Part shown: piece by piece, positions 1-5,492 of the stretch
How positions within the stretch are numbered: the stretch's first letter is position 1
Layout of the letters: the number at the start of each line of letters is the position of its first letter
Made by a program: the position numbers and the translations under genes
The notes under the pieces: model-generated
Databases searched by the model: none
What the model was told of the DNA's origin: nothing
What the model saw: the letters and a program-made list of their open reading frames with translations, nothing else
NCBI GenBank assembly: GCA_021810735.1
Contig: JAJZIF010000182.1
Location: 1 to 7,427, forward strand
Length of the DNA stretch: 7,427 bases
Direction of reading: 5' to 3'
Source: Acidobacteriota bacterium
Lineage (GTDB): Bacteria > Acidobacteriota > Terriglobia > Terriglobales > Acidobacteriaceae

Positions 1-46
1 CGGTCGCGTCACCACGGCGACCTCCGGTCGCGTCACCACGGCGACC
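1..46. repeat. Tandem 24-bp-period repeat, each unit an internal dyad (two copies seen, cut by window edge)
   Basis: A 22-base unit occurs identically at 1-22 and 25-46, separated by the dinucleotide TC, giving a 24-base period. Each unit has complementary arms, GGTCGC (2-7 and 26-31) and GCGACC (17-22 and 41-46), around the 9-base loop GTCACCACG, so each can fold as a hairpin on either strand. The array starts exactly at the window edge, so its full copy number cannot be seen. Because 24 is a multiple of three, reading frames stay open through it, but none continues far: the plus frames stop at 54 and 94. It looks like an intergenic minisatellite or REP-like array rather than coding sequence. 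Confidence 0.6.
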
Positions 47-73
47 AGGGATGACAATTCTGTTCAACCCCAC

Positions 74-94
74 TCAAGCCAAGAAACGGCTTGA
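74..94 (-). terminator. Possible 3' hairpin of the protease gene
   Basis: A perfect 7-bp inverted repeat, TCAAGCC (74-80) and GGCTTGA (88-94) with a 7-base loop, lies 44 bases past the stop codon of the minus-strand protease gene. It could mark the end of that transcript. No T-run follows it on the minus strand, so it is not a classic intrinsic terminator and may only protect the 3' end or be fortuitous. Confidence 0.25.
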
Positions 95-137
95 ATTGGG
101 CCACCCGCCAAAGGTGGAGGTTTGGCCTGTCAAGGGC

Positions 138-1043
138 CTATTTCGAACTCGCTTCCGGGCGCAAAGGTCCGATCGGATCGTTTTGAATGGCTTTTATCGC
201 TGGTTCGATGTCGAATGCGATGATGAAGCCGGAGTTTGCGTTGACGATTTCCTTCCCCGGTTCTTTGGATTTCGTCCCTGGCAACTTAGGGGAAGGGGGG
301 ATAGAGCTTGTCTGATTCTCGCCAGGATTTGGTGCCGGTAAGACTTCCAAGGGCTCCTGATGGAACCCTGAAATAACGGCGAAGACTTCCTGCTTTGGAC
401 CGGTCGCGTATAACACCGGTCCACCTGAAAAGCCTTCGTTGTTAATGCCGTCGAGGACCCAAATTCCCACTCCTTTTTCTTGAAGCCGTGCAGATGGAGT
501 GCAGTGCTTTATGTAGGGCAGCCAAACCCAATTCTCTTTATTCGGGTCCTTTGCATCCTGAATCTTTGTCTTCCACCCGCCCCCGTATGGGAATCCCAAG
601 AACTCACAGTCCCCTCCGAGACCAACGTCTTTAGCTCCTGCCCTCAGAGTGAAATCACGCGGGAAGTCGACCAACAGATGGTCGGGAACAAGTACGAGAA
701 TGTCGATGTCTTTACCAGGGTCGATGACGGAAAAGTTCTCGGTCATCCAATGTAGATCGTGACCCTCGTCGCCATCGCCAATCTGCGAAAGAATATTTGC
801 TTGCACCCTCTTTGTGTTGAACACGCCCGCAGGGCCAGCCTTGATGCCGGTGAACATGTGTTTTGCCGTAATCCAGTATTCGCGGTTGTCTACATCAATT
901 GAAAATGTGGTTCCACGTCCGAAGTTCGTCTCGATCATAAAGGTGCGGAACAGTGCACCATTCGTGACCTGCGCCGACTGGCCGAGGGAGTGCCCACTGA
1001 GGAACAAAATTGTCGACAGGAACAAAAGAGCTTTCATTCGCAT
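138..1043 (-). CDS. Secreted trypsin-like serine protease
   Basis: The 301-residue product starts with a typical Sec signal peptide: basic MRMK, a hydrophobic stretch at 5-16, and likely cleavage near residues 20-24. The rest has the layout of a chymotrypsin-fold (S1/Trypsin_2-type) peptidase. The catalytic His is in the TAKHMF motif (His62), the Asp in KDIDILVL (Asp114 is the likely one) and the nucleophile Ser in EGFSGGPV (Ser206). The family hydrolyses peptide bonds in the periplasm or outside the cell; the substrate here is unknown. No PDZ domain follows, so this is not a DegP/HtrA protein. Cys146 and Cys181 could form a disulfide. A Pro/Lys-rich insert at about 231-268 precedes a last short strand. 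A GTG at 1058 is in frame, but ATG 1043 is preferred: GGAG (1050-1053) sits 6 bases upstream of it and the signal peptide then begins properly. It is transcribed alone, away from all neighbours. The fold and triad are clear; the physiological role is not. Confidence 0.85.
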   Translation of the reverse strand: MRMKALLFLSTILFLSGHSLGQSAQVTNGALFRTFMIETNFGRGTTFSIDVDNREYWITAKHMFTGIKAGPAGVFNTKRVQANILSQIGDGDEGHDLHWMTENFSVIDPGKDIDILVLVPDHLLVDFPRDFTLRAGAKDVGLGGDCEFLGFPYGGGWKTKIQDAKDPNKENWVWLPYIKHCTPSARLQEKGVGIWVLDGINNEGFSGGPVLYATGPKQEVFAVISGFHQEPLEVLPAPNPGENQTSSIPPSPKLPGTKSKEPGKEIVNANSGFIIAFDIEPAIKAIQNDPIGPLRPEASSK

Positions 1044-1580
1044 TTTTAGCTCCAACACAGTACTCAGAACGAGTTCGGGTCCGATTCTTGCACAAAACTA
1101 TATGCTTCTTGAGAAAACGTACGAAATTAGGCTTGCATGCGATTGGTTTTTAGCAACGATCCCTTCACAAACGGATTTGGGGTTGACCGGCACCGGAAGC
1201 AACTCTCGGTTGATGCTAACAGTGAGATAACCGGCCAATATTCTGACTTGCACCAGGATGGGTGTGCCGTAAGAAGCTATATTTTCTTTCAGTTGGAATT
1301 TTCTTCAGAAGGAGGAGGAGCTTCGCAGGGGGCGTTGTGGGGTTCAGTGTGCATCGTTGGCAAAGCGGGAACAGACCCACTACTCGCAGCATTGCTGTTT
1401 GAGCGACAATGCGTTGAAGCTCTGTTCCGGTTCCGCGGGATGCGAAGGGTGGATCGAGCGGGAGATTCTGCCGGATGATTGAGTTTCCCCCCTCTGCATG
1501 GTTTCTCATTGACGTCTTGCGATGGCGATCATTATTGTGATGGGGAATGAAAATATCGATTTGGCTGGGGGAAAACCACG
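1044..1580. other. 537-base divergent intergenic region without a convincing gene
   Basis: This stretch separates the minus-strand protease from the plus-strand HhH gene and must hold both promoters. For the protease, TATAGT on the minus strand (1102-1097) is a fair -10 box, but no good -35 box sits upstream. For the HhH gene a better promoter lies at 1509-1538. A 6-bp inverted repeat, GCATTG (1389-1394) and CAATGC (1407-1412), is weak. Reading frames that cross the region have no recognisable domain, no good ribosome binding site, and run antisense into the neighbouring genes. I see no tRNA-like or transposon-like structure. The length leaves room for a small RNA, but nothing in the sequence identifies one. 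Confidence 0.5.
1509..1538 (+). promoter_or_regulatory. Candidate sigma70-type promoter of the HhH gene
   Basis: TTGACG (1509-1514) is one base from the -35 consensus. It is followed after 18 bases by TATTGT (1533-1538), which matches four of six -10 positions. Transcription would begin about 35 bases before the ATG at 1581. The match was judged by eye only. Confidence 0.45.
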
Positions 1581-1919
1581 ATGAATCTTCACAAGCAAAT
1601 CGTTCGAATACTCGGCGGAGCTGGGCTTGCGGTTGCCCTTGCGGTCGTACCGGGAACGTGGGCGTTGTCTCCGCTCGTCGGCGTGGGGCAGTCGTCTCCC
1701 ATGTCCGCAACGCGGTCTCAGGCAGATAAGCTGGACATCAACGCGGCCACGGAAGATCAGTTGAAAGTGCTGCCTGGAGTTGGCGATGTGTATGCGAAGA
1801 GAATCATTGCGGGGCGCCCGTATCGAGGGAAAAATCAACTTGTGTCGAGAGGGATTTTGCCTCAGGACGTGTACGACAAGATCAAAGACCAGATCATCGC
1901 GCACCATGTGAAGAAATAA
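1581..1919 (+). CDS. Exported helix-hairpin-helix (ComEA-like) protein
   Basis: This 112-residue protein has a basic start (MNLHKQIVR) and a hydrophobic segment at 10-23, so it is exported or anchored in the inner membrane. A short Ser/Ala-rich linker follows. Residues 50-110 form a ComEA-type tandem helix-hairpin-helix module. Its hallmarks are LDINAATEDQL (51-61) and the hairpin LPGVGDVYAKRII (64-76), then a second half, GILPQDVYDKI (91-101). Such domains bind the DNA backbone without sequence specificity. In ComEA proteins they hold incoming DNA in the periplasm during natural transformation. The length matches the short ComEA forms of Gram-negative bacteria. A GGGGG run at 1567-1571, 9 bases before the ATG, can serve as ribosome binding site. 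No other competence gene is in the window, so a DNA-uptake role is inferred from the family. Free-standing proteins of this kind are often annotated only as HhH-domain proteins. Confidence 0.85.
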   Translation: MNLHKQIVRILGGAGLAVALAVVPGTWALSPLVGVGQSSPMSATRSQADKLDINAATEDQLKVLPGVGDVYAKRIIAGRPYRGKNQLVSRGILPQDVYDKIKDQIIAHHVKK

Positions 1920-2038
1920 ACACGCGTTTGCAAACCGGCAGCATGCGCCCTCGTCCATATCCGCCTGCGCGCCAACTCGCGGCACCGGCCAATCTCTCGG
2001 TCCCCGACGCCAGCATTCCCCGCTTGAATGCCCATCAT

Positions 2039-2067
2039 TTGACGGCGGGATTTGATCCCGATATATA
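2039..2067 (+). promoter_or_regulatory. Candidate promoter driving the tandem riboswitch leader
   Basis: TTGACG (2039-2044) and TATATA (2062-2067) are spaced by 17 bases, a near-consensus sigma70 arrangement. The predicted start, near 2074, is only a few bases before the first paired element of riboswitch 1 at 2078, which is where a riboswitch promoter would be expected. A leader of about 515 bases would result. No comparably good promoter was found between the two aptamers: TTGCGT (2381) with TAAGGT (2404) is weak. Confidence 0.5.
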
Positions 2068-2077
2068 TCTCTATAGC

Positions 2078-2228
2078 CCATGGTGTTCGGGAAGCGCGGT
2101 GCAACTCCGCCACTACCCCGTAACTGTAAGCGCGGAGAGCAAGGCAGGGCGGTACGCAGCCACTGGACGAAAGTCTGGGAAGGTATGCCTAAGGCTCGAT
2201 GACGCGCAAGTCAGGAGACCGGCCAGGG
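2078..2228 (+). ncRNA. Cobalamin (B12) riboswitch, copy 1
   Basis: The conserved core of the cobalamin aptamer is present in order. It starts with GGGAAGCGCGGTGCAACTCC and continues through CGCCACTACCCCGTAACTGT (2109-2128), GCCACTGG (2159-2166) and CTGGGAAGG (2175-2183), ending with the B12 box AAGTCAGGAGACCGG (2208-2222). An outer P1 stem can form between CCATGG (2078-2083) and CCAGGG (2223-2228) with one A-G mismatch. This class binds adenosyl- or other cobalamins in the nascent RNA and normally represses B12 uptake or synthesis genes. No gene follows it directly. The next functional element is a second aptamer, so this one must act on the same downstream receptor gene, probably by controlling read-through. 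The form of cobalamin bound cannot be judged from sequence by eye. Confidence 0.9.
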
Positions 2229-2243
2229 TCACTTCTTAGCTGT

Positions 2244-2272
2244 CTTTCGGTCGCGATGGGAAGAACCGAAGG
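2244..2272 (+). other. Stem-loop just downstream of riboswitch 1
   Basis: CTTTCGGT (2244-2251) can pair with ACCGAAGG (2265-2272), eight pairs including one G-U, around a 13-base loop. It lies 15 bases after the P1 stem of the first aptamer. That is where an expression-platform hairpin or the partner of the aptamer kissing loop could sit. No T-run follows. Its function is inferred from position only. Confidence 0.3.
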
Positions 2273-2362
2273 GGCGCGCGCTTCGACCCGACTGGGGCCG
2301 AGGCACGCATTCCCGCTCCATGCTGTTCCAAGGCTGCGTTCTTCCTGCACCATTGGGGATAC

Positions 2363-2382
2363 GCGCCTTCCGGCGCTTGTTT
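2363..2382 (+). terminator. Candidate intrinsic terminator between the two riboswitches
   Basis: A 5-bp all-GC stem, GCGCC (2363-2367) and GGCGC (2372-2376), encloses the loop TTCC and is followed at once by TTGTTT. This resembles a short intrinsic terminator. It lies about 135 bases past aptamer 1 and 37 bases before aptamer 2, so it could be the off-state of copy 1. The stem is short, the T-run is broken by a G, and no clear antiterminator pairing was found. Confidence 0.3.
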
Positions 2383-2418
2383 GCGTGCTGTTCGCGGCAG
2401 GCGTAAGGTTTCACCACT

Positions 2419-2568
2419 CGTGAAGTGTCGGGAAGCGCGGTGTAACTCCGCCACTACCCCGTAACTGTAAGCGCGAGAGCAGGGCAAGGCGTTCCGCAAC
2501 CACTGGACGCAATCGTCTGGGAAGGTGCCCGAGCTTGAGGAAGCGCAAGTCAGGAGACCGGCTTCACG
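2419..2568 (+). ncRNA. Cobalamin (B12) riboswitch, copy 2
   Basis: This second full cobalamin aptamer has a perfect 7-bp P1 stem, CGTGAAG (2419-2425) with CTTCACG (2562-2568). The core at 2429-2474 differs from copy 1 at one base in 46 (T2443 for C2102). CCACTGG (2500-2506) and CTGGGAAGG (2517-2525) follow, then the B12 box within GCGCAAGTCAGGAGACCGG (2543-2561), which is identical to copy 1 over 19 bases. The distal arms between these blocks differ in length and sequence. The receptor's ribosome binding site begins only about 10 bases after P1 and no terminator fits in between. Control of translation initiation is therefore the simplest reading of this copy. Confidence 0.92.
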
Positions 2569-2591
2569 CCACCCATCCGAGGGGATACTCT

Positions 2592-5168
2592 ATGATTTTT
2601 TCGCGCCTGCTTCCTGTTCCGTCGCGATCGCGCCTGTCCGCGATTCGACGCGCCTCGTTCTATGTCGCGCTCACCCTGTCTCTTTTAGCCTGCCTCGGGT
2701 CGCCAAAGCGTGCGATTGCCGCCACTGCCGCGTCGAGAACGGACGCGGGCACTGTGACTGGAACCGTGACAGACCCGCTGGGAGCTGCGGTATATAACGC
2801 CCGAGTGGATATTCTCACGGTGAATGGCATCATGCTGCCGACGCACGGGCATACCGACGGACGCGGGCAATATACAGTGTTCCTCTATCGCTCCGGGCGC
2901 TTTCGAGTGCGCGTGGTGGCGACCGGCTTCAACGTCACCCAGAGCCACGAAGTGTACGTTTCCCTGGGCAAGACCGCGTTTGTCGATGTTGCGCTCCAGT
3001 TCGGGCAATTGGAGCAGAAGGTGACGGTCACCGCCAATGGCATCCCCACCCCTCAGGTGCAGACAGGCGCTTCGACAACCGTCATCGATCAGTCTTTATA
3101 TCCGTACACGCTCGATGTGCAGGACGCGCTGCGTCTCGTCAGCGGATTGCAATTTGCGACCAGCGGTCAGCGCGGCGCTGCGACCTCTTTGTTTGAGATG
3201 GGAGGGAACTCGAACGCCACGGATGTGTTGCTCGACGGCATCCCCATCAACGACATTGGCGGCGGGGTGAATTTTGCCTATCTCCCTGCGAACGGCATCA
3301 GCCAGGAGGAGGTCTATCGCGGGCCCGACAGCGCGTTGTATGGAGCCAATGCGTCCGCTGGAGTGGTGGCGCTGACCACCACGCGCGGCACCACCGCCAA
3401 GCCGCTGCTGCAATATGCCATCGATGCGGGCAACTTCGGAACGTATCATCAGGAAGCCTCGCTCGGCGGCACGCATAAGGCACTCGATTATTTCGGCGAC
3501 TTCGCGCGCATCGACACTTCCAACAGCTACCCCAACAGCACATACCACAACGCTTCTTCTGTAGCCAACGTGGGCTACGCGCTTACGCCGCGGGTGCAGG
3601 TCCGCGCAACCGCGCATCGCATTTCCGCTTCTACCGGCGAACCCAATGCCATCCTCTTCTATGGCATTCCCGATGTGCAGTACTTGAAAGAGCACGATCT
3701 CTACGGCAGCGCCACCATGGAAGATCGGCAGAGCAAATCGTTGGACATGATCGCTCAGTATGGATTGGTGAGGCTGCGTTCACTGAACACGGATCCGGGG
3801 CCAGTCGGCGTCCTGGTCGCAAATCCGAATGCCGTGAACAATTGCGGATATGACAATCAGGGCAATCCCATAACGCAAGAGTATCTGGGTCTGCCCGTGA
3901 CCATTCGCGGCGCCAATGGAACCAGCGCCAGTGGGCAGGCTTTCTATGCCTGCCCAAACACCAGCTATCCAGGGACCGATGGAACATTGACAAACAGCGA
4001 TTTTTTTTACGGGCAAACCACCTACAAAAACAGCGACAAGCTGACGGTCTTGGGCGCATTTCGCTACGATTCGGAACGCGGCTATACCGCCTACGACTAT
4101 TTTCCTCAGTCGGCTCGTCGCGGCAACTACGACTACATTGTGCAGACGTTCGGCAACCTGAAAAATCGTTTGTATTACAGCGCCGGGACAGATTTTGCCT
4201 ACTATTCCGTGTTCGGCTTCCAGCCCACGCCCCATGCGACGGCGGCGTACTATCTCACTCGCCCAACGGCTGCAGGCACTTTGTCTGGCACCAAGGTTCG
4301 ATTTAACTACTCGCAAGGCATTCTGGAGCCAACCATCGCCGAGCAGCGTGGCTCGATCTATGACGTGTTGAACTCGCTGCCGAATGGGAAGCAGTTGCTT
4401 GCCCAGGACGGAATTTCTCCTGTTGGCGCACAGCAGTCCAGTACCTACGAAGCCGGCGTCGACCAGAATGTCCTGGGGACCCGCGCCCTGCTCCACGGCG
4501 GGTATTATCGCAACAGTTTCACCAAGCAGATCGAGTTTGTCGATGCCCCCGCTTTGTTGCAGTTGGGCGTCCCCCAGGCTGTCGAACAGGTGATCTCCAA
4601 CACTTCGTTCGGAGCCTATATCAATTCCCTCAGCTTTAGCGCCCAGGGGGTCGAGACCAGTGCCGAGTATCGCGTGACGCAACGCATGTACGTGCGCGGC
4701 GGCTACACGCTGCTGAACGCGAATGTGCAAAAGTCGTTTTCCAGCGACAATTCGTATCCGTCATACAACCCGGCGTATCCCAACACTCCCATTGGAGCGT
4801 ACTCGCCGCTGGTGGGGCAACGTCCTTTCCGGCGCGCCCAGCACACGGGCTATTTCGAGGTGATTTATGCCCGTCCTCGCTGGTATATGGAGGTGACGGG
4901 GAATTTTTCCGGGCGGCGCGACGACAGTACGTTTCTGCTGGACGCCAATGGCGGCTCGACGCTTCTGCTGCCCAATCGCAATCTCGATCCGGCCTACCAG
5001 AACATCGGCCTGACTGCTCACTACCGCGTCAACCGGCATGTCTCCACCTACACGGTGATGGATAACTTGTTGAGCCAGCACTACCAACAGGTATTCGGCT
5101 ACCCATCGCTGCCGTTCACCTTCCGCTCCGGCCTGCAATTTGCCTGGGGCGGAGATTCTGTGCGCTGA
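2592..5168 (+). CDS. TonB-dependent outer-membrane receptor, probably for cobalamin (BtuB-like)
   Basis: The product is 858 residues. A signal peptide with its hydrophobic core at about 22-36 ends near Ala42-Ala45. A carboxypeptidase-regulatory-like beta-sandwich follows (about 52-137: TVTGTVTDPLGAAVYNARV). Then comes KVTVTANG (143-150), which resembles the BtuB TonB box (TLVVTAN). The plug domain spans about 160-266, with VLLDGIPINDIGG and VYRGPDSALYGANASAGVV as classic plug motifs. The remainder is the 22-strand barrel, ending in a typical YTVMDNLLSQHYQQVFGYP segment. Receptors of this type take scarce ligands across the outer membrane using TonB/ExbB/ExbD energy. Cobalamin as ligand is inferred from the two B12 riboswitches in the leader. 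Cys418 and Cys454 flank a Gly/Asn-rich region, probably an external loop, and may form a disulfide. The last residues, AWGGDSVR, lack the usual terminal aromatic. ATG 2592 is chosen because AGGGGA (2580-2585) precedes it by 6 bases. An in-frame TTG at 2535 lies inside the riboswitch and is rejected. Confidence 0.9.
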   Translation: MIFSRLLPVPSRSRLSAIRRASFYVALTLSLLACLGSPKRAIAATAASRTDAGTVTGTVTDPLGAAVYNARVDILTVNGIMLPTHGHTDGRGQYTVFLYRSGRFRVRVVATGFNVTQSHEVYVSLGKTAFVDVALQFGQLEQKVTVTANGIPTPQVQTGASTTVIDQSLYPYTLDVQDALRLVSGLQFATSGQRGAATSLFEMGGNSNATDVLLDGIPINDIGGGVNFAYLPANGISQEEVYRGPDSALYGANASAGVVALTTTRGTTAKPLLQYAIDAGNFGTYHQEASLGGTHKALDYFGDFARIDTSNSYPNSTYHNASSVANVGYALTPRVQVRATAHRISASTGEPNAILFYGIPDVQYLKEHDLYGSATMEDRQSKSLDMIAQYGLVRLRSLNTDPGPVGVLVANPNAVNNCGYDNQGNPITQEYLGLPVTIRGANGTSASGQAFYACPNTSYPGTDGTLTNSDFFYGQTTYKNSDKLTVLGAFRYDSERGYTAYDYFPQSARRGNYDYIVQTFGNLKNRLYYSAGTDFAYYSVFGFQPTPHATAAYYLTRPTAAGTLSGTKVRFNYSQGILEPTIAEQRGSIYDVLNSLPNGKQLLAQDGISPVGAQQSSTYEAGVDQNVLGTRALLHGGYYRNSFTKQIEFVDAPALLQLGVPQAVEQVISNTSFGAYINSLSFSAQGVETSAEYRVTQRMYVRGGYTLLNANVQKSFSSDNSYPSYNPAYPNTPIGAYSPLVGQRPFRRAQHTGYFEVIYARPRWYMEVTGNFSGRRDDSTFLLDANGGSTLLLPNRNLDPAYQNIGLTAHYRVNRHVSTYTVMDNLLSQHYQQVFGYPSLPFTFRSGLQFAWGGDSVR

Positions 5169-5311
5169 GCCTGATCCGTCGCTCGGGTTGCCCTGTTGCC
5201 TGTATACTGCGGAGCGAAATGTTTGGGGTGTTTGCGGCCCTATCTCCCCTATGCTCTGCGGTTTACGCCAAAATCGAACCGCCAGAAAACGAGTGACGCG
5301 AATGTCGATTT

Positions 5312-5341
5312 TTGACAATTGACAGAAAGGCGGCAGATACT
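5312..5341 (+). promoter_or_regulatory. Candidate promoter of the radical SAM gene
   Basis: A consensus -35 box, TTGACA (5312-5317), is followed after 18 bases by GATACT (5336-5341), four of six matches to the -10 consensus. A second TTGACA (5319-5324) overlaps the spacer but has no well-placed -10 box. Transcription would start near 5348. That gives a leader of about 145 bases containing the 5383-5427 hairpin, and suggests the gene can be expressed independently of the receptor. Confidence 0.45.
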
Positions 5342-5382
5342 CACAGATACGGTTGTAGCGTCCGTGGGATAGCCACCCTTCA

Positions 5383-5427
5383 GAGCTTTACCATCCGACA
5401 CTTCGCAGATGGCGGATGGTAAAGCTC
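5383..5427 (+). promoter_or_regulatory. Perfect 15-bp inverted repeat in the radical SAM leader
   Basis: GAGCTTTACCATCCG (5383-5397) and CGGATGGTAAAGCTC (5413-5427) are exact reverse complements around a 15-base spacer. As RNA this is a strong hairpin 65 bases before the start codon; as DNA it is a possible two-site operator. AT-rich bases but no T-run follow, so a terminator is unlikely. It lies downstream of the candidate promoter, so a role in roadblock, RNA stability or repressor binding is possible. It could also be a small dispersed repeat. Function is not known. Confidence 0.5.
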
Positions 5428-5492
5428 ATATGATTCGAAGACTTCCTTCGTTTGTGCGCAAGAAATGCCAACCAGAAGGAGATTCTCGCGTC

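Larger units (their letters stand above)
5169..5492. other. 324-base intergenic region and 5' leader of the radical SAM gene
   Basis: After the receptor stop codon there is no convincing intrinsic terminator. A 6-bp dyad, GCGGTT (5258-5263) with AACCGC (5277-5282), lacks a T-run. TATACT (5203-5208) resembles a -10 box but has no matching -35 box. Further on lie a better promoter (5312-5341) and a perfect 15-bp inverted repeat (5383-5427), annotated separately. No gene is evident: the short reading frames here have no recognisable content. Confidence 0.45.

Noticed and set aside
1..46. CRISPR array
   Set aside because: The units are separated by only two identical bases, so there are no unique spacers.
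51..341. Plus-strand open frame of 96 codons
   Set aside because: It overlaps the protease gene in antisense, has no recognisable domain and no good ribosome binding site; the minus-strand protein has a signal peptide and an intact catalytic triad.
1216..1710. Minus-strand open frame of 164 codons
   Set aside because: It runs antisense into the HhH gene, its composition is Arg/Pro-rich as expected of a shadow frame, and it shows no family motif.
2199..2423. Possible small gene of 74 codons directly after riboswitch 1
   Set aside because: Its ATG lies inside the aptamer just before the B12 box, there is no separate ribosome binding site, and the translation has no recognisable features.
2535..2591. 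Upstream TTG start for the receptor
   Set aside because: It would translate the riboswitch core, including the B12 box. ATG 2592 has a well-spaced ribosome binding site and starts a proper signal peptide.
5383..5427. Intrinsic terminator of the receptor gene
   Set aside because: No T-run follows and the dyad lies more than 200 bases past the stop codon, downstream of a promoter-like sequence for the next gene.
5409..5492. Upstream ATG starts (5409, 5430) for the radical SAM protein
   Set aside because: The 5409 ATG is inside the inverted repeat and neither has a good ribosome binding site. The extra residues do not belong to the B12-binding fold, which starts at the ATG at 5493.
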